From the NCBI RefSeq assembly GCF_010731855.1, contig NZ_AP022620.1, positions 4,960,001 through 5,024,000 on the forward strand: a stretch of DNA of 64,000 nucleotides. The letters are read 5' to 3'. A model generated the notes under the pieces. It had not been told where the DNA came from. It ran no database searches and saw only the letters and a program-made list of their open reading frames with translations. The stretch comes from Mycolicibacterium anyangense (lineage in GTDB: Bacteria > Actinomycetota > Actinomycetes > Mycobacteriales > Mycobacteriaceae). Within the stretch, counting starts at the first letter, position 1; every line of letters begins with the position of its first letter. Made by a program: the position numbers and the translations under genes. Below, one piece after another: positions 7,138-16,361 of the stretch.

Positions 7138-8063
7138 CGGGGCAGCGCGATCCGCAGCAGATGACGCGCCGGCAGCTGATGCGCCACAGCGCCTGGTTCG
7201 GTGCCGCGGTCGGACTGAGCGTGGTCGGGGGCGAGGTGCTCTCCCACCTCGCGACCGCCCCGGCCGCGGTCAACGACCGCCCGACCCTGCGTTTTGCCCA
7301 AGTCAGCGACAGCCACATCGGTTTCACCGGAACGGCGAACCCGGATGTCACCGCGTCGTTCGGTCACGCGATCGACCGCATCAACAACCTCGGCTACACA
7401 CCGGATTTCGTCATCCACACCGGCGACCTGACGCACGTGGCGACGCCGGCGCAGTTCGACCAGGTGAAGCAGATGATGAGCACGATGAAGACACCGCACG
7501 TGTTCACCGTGCCCGGTGAGCACGACTCGGTGGACGACGCCGGCCAGAAGTACCGTTCGGTGTTCGGTGCCGGAACTCGCGGCGACGGCTGGTACAGCTT
7601 CGACATCGCCGGGGTCCACGTCCTGGGCCTGGTGAACACGTTGAACCTCAAGAAGCTGGGTCACCTCGGTGTCGACCAGCTGGAGTTCATCGAGAAGGAC
7701 CTTGCCCCGTTGCCATCGGACACCCCGATCGTCGTGTTCAGCCACATCCCGCTGTTCGCCATGTATCCGGACTGGGGATGGGGCACCGACGATGCCGCCC
7801 AAGCCCTGGGCTACATGCGCCGATTCGCCTCCGTCACCTGCCTCAACGGTCATGTGCACCAGGTCTTTTCCAAGACCGAGGGCAACGTCACCTTCTACAG
7901 CGCGACCACAACGGCCTATCCGCTTCCTGCTCCCGGCGACGGACCGGCCCCCAAACCGGTGACGCTGCCGGCCGGGCGGCTGCGCGACGCGCTCGGCATC
8001 CGGGAGGTCACCTACCGCCGGGGTGAACAGGCGCTGGCGCTGAAAGAGGAGCGGTTGCAATGA
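7134..8063 (+). CDS. Tat-exported metallophosphoesterase
   Basis: A 309-residue calcineurin-like phosphoesterase. The N-terminus has a twin-arginine signal (TRRQLM, about residues 11-16, then a hydrophobic segment), so it is probably exported folded. Metal-site motifs appear in order: DSH, GDLTH, PGEHD, FSHIP and GHVHQ. The third motif, normally GNHD, carries Glu instead of Asn, an odd change at a metal ligand that recurs in no other gene here. It overlaps the cupredoxin gene by 4 bp and the next gene by 4 bp, so the three form one operon. Substrate unknown; pairing with a cupredoxin suggests extracytoplasmic phosphate-ester hydrolysis linked to metal or redox stress. Confidence 0.87.
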   Translation: MTGQRDPQQMTRRQLMRHSAWFGAAVGLSVVGGEVLSHLATAPAAVNDRPTLRFAQVSDSHIGFTGTANPDVTASFGHAIDRINNLGYTPDFVIHTGDLTHVATPAQFDQVKQMMSTMKTPHVFTVPGEHDSVDDAGQKYRSVFGAGTRGDGWYSFDIAGVHVLGLVNTLNLKKLGHLGVDQLEFIEKDLAPLPSDTPIVVFSHIPLFAMYPDWGWGTDDAAQALGYMRRFASVTCLNGHVHQVFSKTEGNVTFYSATTTAYPLPAPGDGPAPKPVTLPAGRLRDALGIREVTYRRGEQALALKEERLQ

Positions 8064-8446
8064 CGCACCTGCGGACGGTCGGCATCGTGGTGGCCCTGGT
8101 GGTCAGCGCCGTGAGTCATGGGTACCTGTATCTGCAAGGCTATCGGCACATACCGCTGGTCGGCTTCGGCTTTCTCGCGCTGACCAGTGTCTTCGTGGCG
8201 CTCGCGGTGCTGATCACAGTCGGTGGGCCGGTCTGGCTTCGGCTGGCTGGCGCGACCGTCGCCCTGGCGGCGCTCGGCGCGTTCGTGATGTCACGCACCG
8301 TCGGGCTGTTGGGGTTCGTCGAGCGGGGATGGCAGCCCCAGCCACACGCGCTGATCAGCGTATTCGCCGAGCTCACCGTCGTCGGTCTGACCGTATGGTC
8401 ACGGTGGGGAGTGGACTTCGGCGCCGGCCGCCCCGACGATGTGTAA
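8060..8446 (+). CDS. Four-TM membrane protein in cupredoxin operon
   Basis: A 128-residue protein with four hydrophobic segments (about 7-25, 33-54, 59-80 and 98-114). It overlaps the phosphoesterase gene by 4 bp. A few His residues near membrane edges (SHGYLY, GYRHIP) could bind metal or haem, but no family is recognised. Last gene of the cupredoxin operon. Confidence 0.7.
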   Translation: MTHLRTVGIVVALVVSAVSHGYLYLQGYRHIPLVGFGFLALTSVFVALAVLITVGGPVWLRLAGATVALAALGAFVMSRTVGLLGFVERGWQPQPHALISVFAELTVVGLTVWSRWGVDFGAGRPDDV

Positions 8447-8478
8447 TCGTGGCATCGAGAACCGATCGGGGGGAGCGG

Positions 8479-9501
8479 ATGCAGGATCGACAGGCCCTGC
8501 TGCATGGCATCGCGACGACGATCGATGCCGCGTTCGGGGCAGGAATTGCCGACGTGCATCCCCTTGGCGGCGAGTTCGACCAGACATTCGCCGCGACGAC
8601 CGTCTCCGGTAGCCGGTGTGTCGTCAAGGTGTACCCAGCCCAGGACGTCGACGGCGTCCGGTGGCAGCACCGGCTGCTCGACCAGCTCGCCGGGAGTGTC
8701 CCGGTCGCCGCCGTCCGCCGGACGCGGTCCGGCGATGATGTCGTTCCACTGGGCGACGGCCGCTACCTGGGCATGTACTCGTGGCTGGACGGGACGCTGC
8801 TTGCCGATCTGCCGTCGCATCAGCCGGGCCTGCTCGCGGACTGGGGTGCCACCGCGGCGAGGATCGTGATCGCTCTGGCCGGTGCGCACGCCGTCGGGGC
8901 GGTACCGGCCACCCACACGTGGGATCTCCTGGCAGCTCCGCGCGCGCTCACCCAGGCGCTACCCGCGATCGACGTACCGACGCACCGCGAGATCGTCGAC
9001 GAGGCACTTGCGCTCTTCGCCGACGTCGTCGCGCCCGCCGCGGCGTCGTTGCCCAAAAGTGTTGTGCATCAGGACCTCAATGACTTCAACGTGCTTGCCG
9101 ACCCGGCCGGACAGCTGATCGCCGGTGTGATCGACTTCGCGGATGCGCTCTACACCGCCCGGGTGTGTGAACCGGCCATCGCCGGTGCGTACGCCATGCT
9201 GCGCAAGGACGACCCGGTCTCCGCGCTGGCCGAGGTGACCGCCGGGTTCCACCGGGTCATGCCGCTCACCGAGGCCGAGCTGGCGTTGGTCTTCCCGCTG
9301 GCCCGGGTCCGGCTCGCGGTCAACGCCGCCACCTGGACGGCTCGGCGTGCCGGACCAGCCAAGGTATACGGCCAGGCTCGTTCACAACACACCTGGCGGA
9401 CACTGGAGCAACTGCGCGCTATCCCGCTGGACACGGCGCAGGAACGGATCCGTGGCGCCATCGGCACCGACTCGGTCGGAAGGACCCCGCATCGCCCATG
9501 A
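8479..9501 (+). CDS. Phosphotransferase (APH/choline-kinase fold), hydroxylysine-kinase-like
   Basis: A 340-residue kinase of the aminoglycoside-phosphotransferase superfamily. The catalytic loop VVHQDLNDFNVL (about 195-206) carries the HxDxxxxN pattern and is followed by GVIDFADAL, the metal-binding Asp. The ATG at 8479 has a strong GGGGGGAGCGG site before it, so it is preferred to the GTG at 8449. It overlaps the next gene by 4 bp. The tight pairing with a class III PLP enzyme matches the known arrangement of hydroxylysine kinase with a phospholyase, in which the amino alcohol is phosphorylated and the phosphate eliminated. Substrate not determined; true drug resistance is unlikely. Confidence 0.8.
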   Translation: MQDRQALLHGIATTIDAAFGAGIADVHPLGGEFDQTFAATTVSGSRCVVKVYPAQDVDGVRWQHRLLDQLAGSVPVAAVRRTRSGDDVVPLGDGRYLGMYSWLDGTLLADLPSHQPGLLADWGATAARIVIALAGAHAVGAVPATHTWDLLAAPRALTQALPAIDVPTHREIVDEALALFADVVAPAAASLPKSVVHQDLNDFNVLADPAGQLIAGVIDFADALYTARVCEPAIAGAYAMLRKDDPVSALAEVTAGFHRVMPLTEAELALVFPLARVRLAVNAATWTARRAGPAKVYGQARSQHTWRTLEQLRAIPLDTAQERIRGAIGTDSVGRTPHRP

Positions 9502-10832
9502 GCACCCCGCCACGGCCCGCCGCCCCCACCATGGTCAATGGATTTGACCCGCAACGGATCTCGGCGCTGTCCGCCAAGACCCGCGACGCGATCCAACGCC
9601 GCAACCAGGTGCTCGGCCCGGTGTACCGGCTGTTCTATGACGACCCCGTCGAGGTGCTCCGTGGCAGTGGCACCTACCTCTACGACTCGGACGGCAACCA
9701 GTACCTCGACGCCTACAACAACGTTCCCTGTATTGGGCACTCCCACCCGGCCGTCGCCGACGCCGTCGCGCGCCAACTGCACACAGTCAACACCAATACC
9801 CGCTATCTGCAGCCGAGCGTCACGGCATACGCCGAGGACTTGCTGTCCACCTTCCCGGCAGCGCTGTCGAACATCGTCTTCACCTGTTCGGGTTCGGAAG
9901 CCAACGACCTTGCCCTGCGGGTGGCCAAGTACGTCACCGGTAACCGCGGAATCATCGTGACCGCCAACGCCTACCACGGCGTCACCGAAACGGTAGCCGC
10001 CATCTCGCCGTCACTGGGCACCCACTCGCCACTGGACATCCATGTGCGCGTCGTCGAACCTCTCGACTGCGACCGGGCTGATCGTGGTGGGCACCTGAGA
10101 GACCAGATCCGTTCCGCCACTGAAGATCTGCACCGACACGGAGTGGGCCTCGCCGCCTTCATCGCCGACAGCATCTTCTCCTCCGACGGAGTGATCAGCG
10201 ACCCGCCGGGCTTTCTCGCCCCGGCGATCGAGGAGGTGCACCGGGCAGGCGGGTTGTACATCGCCGACGAGGTCCAACCCGGGTTCGGCCGCACCGGCCA
10301 GGCGTGGTGGGGTTTTCAGCGCCACGGCATCGAGCCGGATATCGCCACCATCGGCAAGCCGATGGGTAACGGCATGCCGATCGCAGCGGCCATCTTCCGG
10401 CCCGATCTGCTCGTCGAATTCGGGCAGAACATCCGCTATTTCAACACCTTCGGCGGCAATACCGTCTGCATCGCCGCCGCACAAGCCGTGCTGGACACCA
10501 TCCGCTCCGACGGTCTCATCGAGCGGGCGGCGCGCGTCGGCGCGCATCTGAAGGCTGGCGTACTGGCGGCCTCGTCCGAGAACCGCATCGTGGGTGACGT
10601 ACGCGGTTGCGGGCTCTTCCTCGGCGTCGACGTCATCGACCCGGCCGACGGCACACCCGACCCCGCGCAGGCGGCGGCCGTCGTGAACGAGCTGCGCCGC
10701 AGGCGCGTGCTCATCTCCGCCTCGGGGCCGCGGGGCAACGTCCTCAAGATTCGTCCGCCGCTGGCGTTCGATGAACCCGACGCGGACCGGTTCCTGACGG
10801 AGTTCGCCGCCGCACTCGTCGCCGCGCAGTAG
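9498..10832 (+). CDS. Class III PLP aminotransferase/phospholyase
   Basis: A 444-residue fold-type I PLP enzyme. Visible are the substrate/cofactor segment YDSDGNQYLDAYNNV, the phosphate-binding CSGSEANDLALR, the cofactor Asp in ADEVQPGFGRTG, and the Schiff-base Lys in IGKPMGNGMP. It resembles the AGXT2L group (ethanolamine-phosphate and 5-phosphohydroxylysine phospholyases) as well as ordinary aminotransferases. Its 4-bp overlap with a small-molecule kinase favours the phospholyase reading: kinase product in, aldehyde, ammonia and phosphate out. A strong hairpin follows the stop codon. Confidence 0.82.
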   Translation: MSTPPRPAAPTMVNGFDPQRISALSAKTRDAIQRRNQVLGPVYRLFYDDPVEVLRGSGTYLYDSDGNQYLDAYNNVPCIGHSHPAVADAVARQLHTVNTNTRYLQPSVTAYAEDLLSTFPAALSNIVFTCSGSEANDLALRVAKYVTGNRGIIVTANAYHGVTETVAAISPSLGTHSPLDIHVRVVEPLDCDRADRGGHLRDQIRSATEDLHRHGVGLAAFIADSIFSSDGVISDPPGFLAPAIEEVHRAGGLYIADEVQPGFGRTGQAWWGFQRHGIEPDIATIGKPMGNGMPIAAAIFRPDLLVEFGQNIRYFNTFGGNTVCIAAAQAVLDTIRSDGLIERAARVGAHLKAGVLAASSENRIVGDVRGCGLFLGVDVIDPADGTPDPAQAAAVVNELRRRRVLISASGPRGNVLKIRPPLAFDEPDADRFLTEFAAALVAAQ

Positions 10833-10835
10833 CCG

Positions 10836-10869
10836 CCGTGAGGTCAGGCGTGGCCGTCTGACCTCACGG
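10836..10869. terminator. Perfect 12-bp hairpin after aminotransferase
   Basis: CCGTGAGGTCAG (10836-10847) and CTGACCTCACGG (10858-10869) pair perfectly around a 10-base loop, 3 bp after the aminotransferase stop. There is no U-tract, as is usual for mycobacterial terminators. A regulator-binding role for the downstream TetR gene is the alternative. Confidence 0.6.
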
Positions 10870-10923
10870 AAACAACGCCGCCCTTGCCCGCCGGGCACGG
10901 CGGCGTTACAGTTCTGCACGCGT

Positions 10924-10947
10924 GGAATTCTTCACCCGCGGAATTCC
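10924..10947. promoter_or_regulatory. Repeated GGAATTC motif before tetR-mmpS-mmpL
   Basis: GGAATTC occurs at 10924-10930 and GGAATTCC at 10940-10947, 16 bp apart, 27 bp or more before the TetR start. Because GAATTC is itself a palindrome the pair has dyad symmetry. It is a candidate operator for the TetR-type repressor of the efflux operon. Confidence 0.4.
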
Positions 10948-10973
10948 TAACGACGACCTTCGGGGAGACTGGG

Positions 10974-11576
10974 TTGGCGACTCGACGTGTCCATACCGGT
11001 CGACGGCCCGGAACCACGACCACCCGTGAGCTGATCGAGGATGTCGCCCGCAAACAGTTCGCCGAACTGGGGTACGACCGCACCTCGATTCGCTCGGTCG
11101 CCAAACAAGCCGACGTTGATCCGGCGCTGGTCACCCACTTCTTCGGCAAGAAATGGGAACTGTTCCTGGCCGTCGTGGAACTTGCCGTCGATCCGCCGGC
11201 CCTCATCGAGACCGTGGTGACGGGTGATCAATCCTTGGTGGGGCTGCGGCTGGCCAACGTGCTCGTCGACACCCTCGACGACGAGACCCGCCGACGCCGG
11301 ATGCTGAGCATGATGCGCGCCGCCACCTCCGAACCCGCCGCAGCGGAGCTGGTGCGCGAGTACCTGACACGAAATGTGTTGCTGCCCATCGCCGAACGCC
11401 TCGGTGTCCCCGACGCCGAGTATCGGGCAGCCCTGGTGATGTCGCAGGTCGTGGGTTTCACCATGGCCCGCTACGTGGTCGCCCTGAAGCCGCTGGAGAC
11501 GAGGGCGCGCGACCGCGTCATCACCGACCTCGGAACTACGTTCCAGCACTACCTCCGTGGGGATCTCGCGCCGTGA
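10974..11576 (+). CDS. TetR-family regulator of MmpS/MmpL operon
   Basis: A 200-residue TetR protein. The HTH is at about 30-55 (SIRSVAKQADVDPALVTHFFGKKWELF). The TTG at 10974 was chosen because GGGGAGAC lies about 8 bases before it; longer readings upstream cross the putative operator. It overlaps mmpS by 4 bp, so the regulator is the first gene of the operon it probably controls, an arrangement familiar from mycobacterial MmpL transporters. Autorepression with induction by a lipophilic ligand is likely. Confidence 0.85.
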   Translation: MATRRVHTGRRPGTTTTRELIEDVARKQFAELGYDRTSIRSVAKQADVDPALVTHFFGKKWELFLAVVELAVDPPALIETVVTGDQSLVGLRLANVLVDTLDDETRRRRMLSMMRAATSEPAAAELVREYLTRNVLLPIAERLGVPDAEYRAALVMSQVVGFTMARYVVALKPLETRARDRVITDLGTTFQHYLRGDLAP

Positions 11577-12025
11577 CGGGTGCTCATCCCTCGATCGGCC
11601 GGCTGCTGGTGCGTAGCTGGACGGTGGTGGTCGCCGTCGTGGTCATCGTGATCGCAGGCTTCTGTGTCTACCGCCTGCACGGCATCTTCGGCTCCCACAA
11701 CGACGTCTCGGCCGGCGGGGCGCTTCCGAACGACAACACGGCCTCGACGCCCAAGCATCTGGTGATCGAGGTCTTCGGTGCCCCGGGTGCGGTGGCGTCG
11801 ATCAGCTACCTCGACATCAACGCGCAACCCCAGCACGTCGCCGACGCCACGCTGCCGTGGTCCTACGACGTCACCACCACGCAGCCAGGTGTCTTCACCA
11901 ACGTGGTCGCCCAAGGTAACACCGACTCCCTGGGATGCCGGATCACCATCGATGGCCAGGTCAAGGACGAGCGCACCACCACCACCCAGAACGCCTACAC
12001 CTACTGCCTGGAGAAGTCCGGATGA
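11573..12025 (+). CDS. MmpS-family accessory protein
   Basis: A 150-residue MmpS protein: a short cytoplasmic N-terminus, one transmembrane helix at about 17-36, and a periplasmic beta-domain. Two Cys residues near the C-terminus (CRI and CLEKSG) can form the conserved disulfide. MmpS proteins partner with MmpL transporters in lipid, siderophore or drug export. It overlaps both neighbours by 4 bp. Cargo cannot be read from the sequence. Confidence 0.88.
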   Translation: MTGAHPSIGRLLVRSWTVVVAVVVIVIAGFCVYRLHGIFGSHNDVSAGGALPNDNTASTPKHLVIEVFGAPGAVASISYLDINAQPQHVADATLPWSYDVTTTQPGVFTNVVAQGNTDSLGCRITIDGQVKDERTTTTQNAYTYCLEKSG

Positions 12026-14937
12026 CCGAACAACAGCGGGAGGGCGTCGAGTTCGCCATCGCCCGCATCATTCGCCGGTTTTCCGTGCTGATCGTGCTGT
12101 TGTGGTTGCTGATCGCCGCAACGACCAACGTGTTCGTGCCGCTGCTGGAGGATGTCGGCAAGGCGCACAACGTCTCATTGATCTCACCGGACTCACCGTC
12201 GTTGCAGGCGATGAAGCGAATGGGAAAGGCATTCGGCGAGTACGACTCGGACAGCGTGGCGATGGTCGTGCTCGAAGGCGATCAGCCGCTCGGCCCGGAT
12301 GCCCACTCCTACTACGATGCGTTGGTCCGCAAGCTGTCCGCTGACACCGCCCATGTACAGCATGTCCAGGATTTCTGGGGCGACCCGCTGACGGCAGGGG
12401 CGGCGCAGAGCAACGACGGTAAGGCCTCCTATGTGCAGTTGAATCTCGCTGGCAATCAGGGTGATTCGCTGTCTCTGCAGTCGGTCGACGCGGTTCGCGC
12501 GATCGTCGACCATACGCCACGTCCCCCGGGCGTGCGGACCTACGTGACCGGGGCGGCACCGCTGTTCGCCGACCAACTTTCGGTGGGCAGCGCGGGGGTC
12601 GGCAAGGTCACCGTCATCACCATCGTCGTGATCATGGCCATGCTGCTGTTCATCTACCGCTCGATCTCAGCGGCTGTCGTCACCCTGCTCACGGTCCTCG
12701 TGGAGCTCTCGGCGGCACGTGGCATCGTGAGCCTGCTGGCCAGCTCCGGGGTGATCGGACTGTCGACCTTCGCTACGAATCTGCTGACGCTACTGGTGAT
12801 TGCCGCCGGCACCGACTACGCCATCTTCCTGGTCGGGCGCTACCACGAAGCCCGCCAGCTGGGAGAGGACCGGGAGACCGCTTTCTACACCATGTATCGC
12901 AGCACGGCGCATGTGATCCTCGGGTCGGGCCTGACGGTGGTCGGGGCGGTGCTATGTCTGAGTTTCACGCGGCTCCCGTATTTCAAGAGCATGGGTCCGC
13001 CGTCGGCGATCGGCGTGGCGGTCGCGTTGATGGCCGCGCTGACGCTGGCGCCCGCCGTGCTGTCGGTGGCATCGCTGTTCGGGCTGCTGGAGCCCAAGCG
13101 AGTATTGCGCACCCGGACGTGGCGGCGTATCGGGACTGCGGTGGTCCGATGGCCGGGCCCCATCCTCGTCGTCAGCGTCGGGGTGGCACTGATCGGGCTG
13201 CTGGCGTTGCCCGGCTACAAGACCAGTTACGACCAGCGGCGCTACCTGCCGGGTAGCGCGCCCGCGGTGGCCGGATACGCTGCCGCCGAACGGCATTTCT
13301 CCCAGGCCCGGCTCAACCCCGAGCTGCTGATGATCGAAACCGACCACGACATGCGCAACCCGGCCGACATGATCCTGTTGGAACGGGTGGCAAGGGCCGT
13401 CTTCCACACCCCGGGCATCGCCGAGGTGCAGTCGATCACCCGGCCGCTGGGCACCCCGCTGGATCACACGTCGCTGGGCTTCCAACTCAGTGCGCAAAGC
13501 GTCGGTCAGATCGAGAATCTGCCGTTCCAGCAGGCCCGAGCCGCCGACATCCTCAAGCAGGTCGCCGAGATCGACACCTCCATCGACACTCTGAGGCAAC
13601 AGCTCGCGCTGCAGCAGCAGGCCAATGCCGCCACCGACGAGCAGGCCAAAGCCTTCCATCAGACTGTCGAGATCGCCCAGGAGCTGCGCGACAAGATCGC
13701 CAACTTCGATGATTTCTTCCGGCCGCTGCGCAACTACTTCTATTGGGAGCCACACTGTTTCGACATCCCGGCCTGTGCTGCGCTGCGCTCGATCTTCGAT
13801 GCTCTCGACGGTGTCGATGCACTCACCGACCAGTTGGGCAATGTGACGGCCAGTCTGGACAAACTGACTGCCCTGCAACCGAAGTTGCTCGCGCTGATTC
13901 CCACCCAGATCGCCAGCCAGCAGGCCAACCGGGATTTGGCGATGACGAATTACGCCACCAACTCCGGGATCGCCGCCAACAGCGAGGCGAATCTTGCGAA
14001 TGCTACGGCCATGGGCCAGGCGTTCGATGCGGCAAAGTCCGACGACTCGTTCTATCTTCCACCGGAGGTGTTCAGTAACCCCGAGTTCCAGCGTGGGCTT
14101 CGGCTCTTTCTCTCCCCGGACGGCAAGGCCGCCCGTCTGATCATCACCCATGACGGTGATCCCGCCACTCCCGATGGCATCGCTCATATCGCCGCACTAC
14201 GCGCTGCGGCGAAGGAAGCCGTCAAAGGCACTCCACTGGGGAAGTCCGATATCTACTTGGGTGGGACCGCATCGACGTACAAGGACATCAGCGAAGGCGC
14301 GAAGTACGACCTGATGATTGCTGCGATCTCGGCGCTCAGCCTGATCCTGCTCATCATGGTGTTCGTGACGCGCAGTCTGGTCGCCGCCCTCGTGATCGTC
14401 GGCACCGTGGCGCTGTCCCTGGGGGCTTCGTTCGGGCTCTCGGTGCTGTTGTGGCAGGACCTGTTGGGGATCCAGCTGTACTGGATCGTGTTGGCACTAT
14501 CGGTGATTCTGTTGCTCGCGGTGGGGTCGGACTACAACCTGCTTCTGATCTCGAGATTCAGGGAGGAGATCCACGCGGGGTTGAACACCGGCATCATCCG
14601 AGCGATGGTGGGCTCGGGCTCTGTCGTCACCTCTGCCGGTCTGGTCTTCGCCGCCACCATGGCCGCGTTCGTGTTCAGCGATCTGCGTGCCATCGGCCAG
14701 GTCGGCACGACGATCGCGCTCGGTCTGCTGTTCGACACCCTGATCGTGCGCTCGTTCATGACGCCGTCGATCGCGGCGCTGCTGGGCCGCTGGTTCTGGT
14801 GGCCGCAACGGGTGCGCCCGCGCCCCGCCAGCCAGATGCTTCAGCCGTACGGAACACGCTCGTCGGTGCGCCAACTTCTGCTGTGGGATGACGACGACGA
14901 GCACAGCGGCGCGAAGTCCGGGACGGTGACCCAGTGA
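12022..14937 (+). CDS. MmpL-family RND transporter
   Basis: A 971-residue membrane transporter of the MmpL branch of RND pumps. Two halves each have periplasmic porter loops and TM bundles. The proton-relay Asp-Tyr pairs are present in both: [16 protein letters not shown] in the first half and [15 protein letters not shown] in the second. A long coiled-coil-prone insert (about residues 510-670, rich in Gln, Ala and Leu) lies in the second periplasmic loop and contains PHCFDIPAC, a likely disulfide. These features match MmpL4/MmpL5-like exporters rather than MmpL3. The start at 12022 overlaps mmpS; in-frame extension upstream is read-through of mmpS sequence. Exported molecule unknown. Confidence 0.92.
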   Translation: MTEQQREGVEFAIARIIRRFSVLIVLLWLLIAATTNVFVPLLEDVGKAHNVSLISPDSPSLQAMKRMGKAFGEYDSDSVAMVVLEGDQPLGPDAHSYYDALVRKLSADTAHVQHVQDFWGDPLTAGAAQSNDGKASYVQLNLAGNQGDSLSLQSVDAVRAIVDHTPRPPGVRTYVTGAAPLFADQLSVGSAGVGKVTVITIVVIMAMLLFIYRSISAAVVTLLTVLVELSAARGIVSLLASSGVIGLSTFATNLLTLLVIAAGTDYAIFLVGRYHEARQLGEDRETAFYTMYRSTAHVILGSGLTVVGAVLCLSFTRLPYFKSMGPPSAIGVAVALMAALTLAPAVLSVASLFGLLEPKRVLRTRTWRRIGTAVVRWPGPILVVSVGVALIGLLALPGYKTSYDQRRYLPGSAPAVAGYAAAERHFSQARLNPELLMIETDHDMRNPADMILLERVARAVFHTPGIAEVQSITRPLGTPLDHTSLGFQLSAQSVGQIENLPFQQARAADILKQVAEIDTSIDTLRQQLALQQQANAATDEQAKAFHQTVEIAQELRDKIANFDDFFRPLRNYFYWEPHCFDIPACAALRSIFDALDGVDALTDQLGNVTASLDKLTALQPKLLALIPTQIASQQANRDLAMTNYATNSGIAANSEANLANATAMGQAFDAAKSDDSFYLPPEVFSNPEFQRGLRLFLSPDGKAARLIITHDGDPATPDGIAHIAALRAAAKEAVKGTPLGKSDIYLGGTASTYKDISEGAKYDLMIAAISALSLILLIMVFVTRSLVAALVIVGTVALSLGASFGLSVLLWQDLLGIQLYWIVLALSVILLLAVGSDYNLLLISRFREEIHAGLNTGIIRAMVGSGSVVTSAGLVFAATMAAFVFSDLRAIGQVGTTIALGLLFDTLIVRSFMTPSIAALLGRWFWWPQRVRPRPASQMLQPYGTRSSVRQLLLWDDDDEHSGAKSGTVTQ

Positions 14938-15395
14938 GCGTATGGGGCATGTTGACCGTGATCTCCTACATCGCCATCTTCTGTTTCGCCGCTGGAGCAT
15001 TCGTCGTGGTGCAACGTCTGCTCGGCCGGCCCAAGACCCCGTTGAGCGAAGCGGTGGGAGGCTCCACGGCGGTTTTGCGCAAGGTTCGCAAGAAGCAACC
15101 GATGTCCGCCGACGAGCTGGCGCTGGCCGCCCAGATCATCACCGATCGCCGGTCACCTCTGGCGTTCTGCATCCCGGCCGCGATCATCACCGTCGGATGC
15201 ATCTACGTCTTCGGCAGCCTCGAACAGCTGCACGGCCGCGACCCGTCGCTGCGGACGTTCATCGGGCTGATCCCGATGCTGGCCGGAACCAACCTCACCA
15301 TGCAGCTGCTGCGGGTGGCGGCGCTCAAGCGCCGGCTGCCCGCAGCCCCGACCGACGACGCACACGAACCGATCGCGACGGCGGCCCACGGCTGA
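14934..15395 (+). CDS. Membrane protein at the end of the mmpSL operon
   Basis: A 153-residue protein starting at a GTG that overlaps the mmpL stop by 4 bp. Three hydrophobic segments are seen (about 8-27, 80-97 and 109-125), with a soluble helical part between the first two. The family is not recognised. Its coupling to mmpL suggests a role in assembly or activity of that transporter. Confidence 0.7.
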   Translation: MSVWGMLTVISYIAIFCFAAGAFVVVQRLLGRPKTPLSEAVGGSTAVLRKVRKKQPMSADELALAAQIITDRRSPLAFCIPAAIITVGCIYVFGSLEQLHGRDPSLRTFIGLIPMLAGTNLTMQLLRVAALKRRLPAAPTDDAHEPIATAAHG

Positions 15396-15418
15396 GGCCG
15401 ACGACGTACAGTGCCGAT

Positions 15419-15901
15419 GTGACCTCGCTTGACGCCATCGCTCCGGCGTTCGTCCGCATGGCCCATCGCATCGTGTGGGCGTCGGTGGCCACCGTGGATT
15501 CCGGCGGCCGCCCGCGCAGCCGGGTGCTGCACCCGATCTGGGAGTGGGACGGCGAGCAGTTGCAGGGCTGGATCGCCACCGTCCCCACTCCGCTGAAACG
15601 GGCTCACGTACAGGCGAATCCCTACGCGTCGATCACCTACTGGGCGCCAAACCACGACACCTGTACTGCGGAGTGCAACGTGCAGTGGGCGTTCGACGAC
15701 GACGTCCGTGCCGCGATCTGGGAGAAGTTCAAGAACGCGCCCGCGCCGGTCGGGTACGACCCGGCGATCATCCCGCAGTGGTCCGGCGGCCCCACGTCCG
15801 AGGCGTTCGCGGTGCTGCGCCTGCAGCCCTGGCGGCTGCGGGTCATGCCCGGCACGGTGATGACCGCGGGCTCTGGCGAACTGCTCAGCTGGCGCGCCTG
15901 A
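15419..15901 (+). CDS. Pyridoxamine 5'-phosphate oxidase-like split-barrel protein
   Basis: A 160-residue split-barrel flavin/F420-binding protein. The N-terminal half (VWASVATVDSGGRPRSRVLHPIWEW) is the typical cofactor-binding sheet, and TPLKRAHVQANPYASITYW the second part. It starts at a GTG; no strong ribosome site is visible. It ends convergently with the next gene, overlapping it by 17 bp. Mycobacterial members of this superfamily bind F420, FMN or haem; the cofactor cannot be settled from sequence. Confidence 0.78.
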   Translation: MTSLDAIAPAFVRMAHRIVWASVATVDSGGRPRSRVLHPIWEWDGEQLQGWIATVPTPLKRAHVQANPYASITYWAPNHDTCTAECNVQWAFDDDVRAAIWEKFKNAPAPVGYDPAIIPQWSGGPTSEAFAVLRLQPWRLRVMPGTVMTAGSGELLSWRA

Positions 15902-16268
15902 GCAGCACCGCGTTCTCGAACGGGAGCGCCGAGAAAATCGGCCGCCACAACCCCGAAACATGTTCAGCCGCTTGAGCTTTACTCATCACCCGCGGGTCGG
16001 CTACCACGAAGGTGCGACCGTAGCGTTTGAGCCGTCCGCCGCCAGTGGCGGTGATGTTCTTCAGCCAGTCACGGTCGGGGCCGTACGTCAGCAGGATCGC
16101 GACACCCTCGTCCGTGGTGAACACGGTCAGCGGCGTGCGGAACTGTCGGCCCGACTTGCGTCCGGTGTGCTCGAGAATGCCCATCGTCGGGATGAACCCC
16201 GCCCACAGTCGCTGCACCGGGTTGGTCACGTGCCGGTTGAACCGAGCCAGCCATTGCGGCAGTTGCAT
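15885..16268 (-). CDS. Deazaflavin (F420)-dependent nitroreductase-family protein
   Basis: A 127-residue protein of the Ddn/FDOR family that uses reduced coenzyme F420. Family features are HTGRKSGRQFRTPL (cofactor phosphate binding), the ILLTYGPDRDWLKNITA segment, and LPFENAVLLRR at the end. The ATG at 16268 is preferred to the upstream start at 16322, which adds residues not typical of the family. Convergent, 17-bp overlap with the split-barrel gene. Substrate unknown; these enzymes reduce activated double bonds and quinones. Confidence 0.82.
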   Translation of the reverse strand: MQLPQWLARFNRHVTNPVQRLWAGFIPTMGILEHTGRKSGRQFRTPLTVFTTDEGVAILLTYGPDRDWLKNITATGGGRLKRYGRTFVVADPRVMSKAQAAEHVSGLWRPIFSALPFENAVLLRRAS

Positions 16269-16361
16269 CACCCAATCATCGCGCCGAGTCTGCGTACAGA
16301 TCGCAATTCGGGGTGAAAACACGATCTACGCGCAGAATCGGTGCGGCCAGCGCAGACTCGA

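Noticed and set aside
12952..14187. Minus-strand open frame of over 400 codons inside mmpL
   Set aside because: Gly/Arg/Val-rich antisense shadow; the plus-strand MmpL motifs are intact over the same bases.
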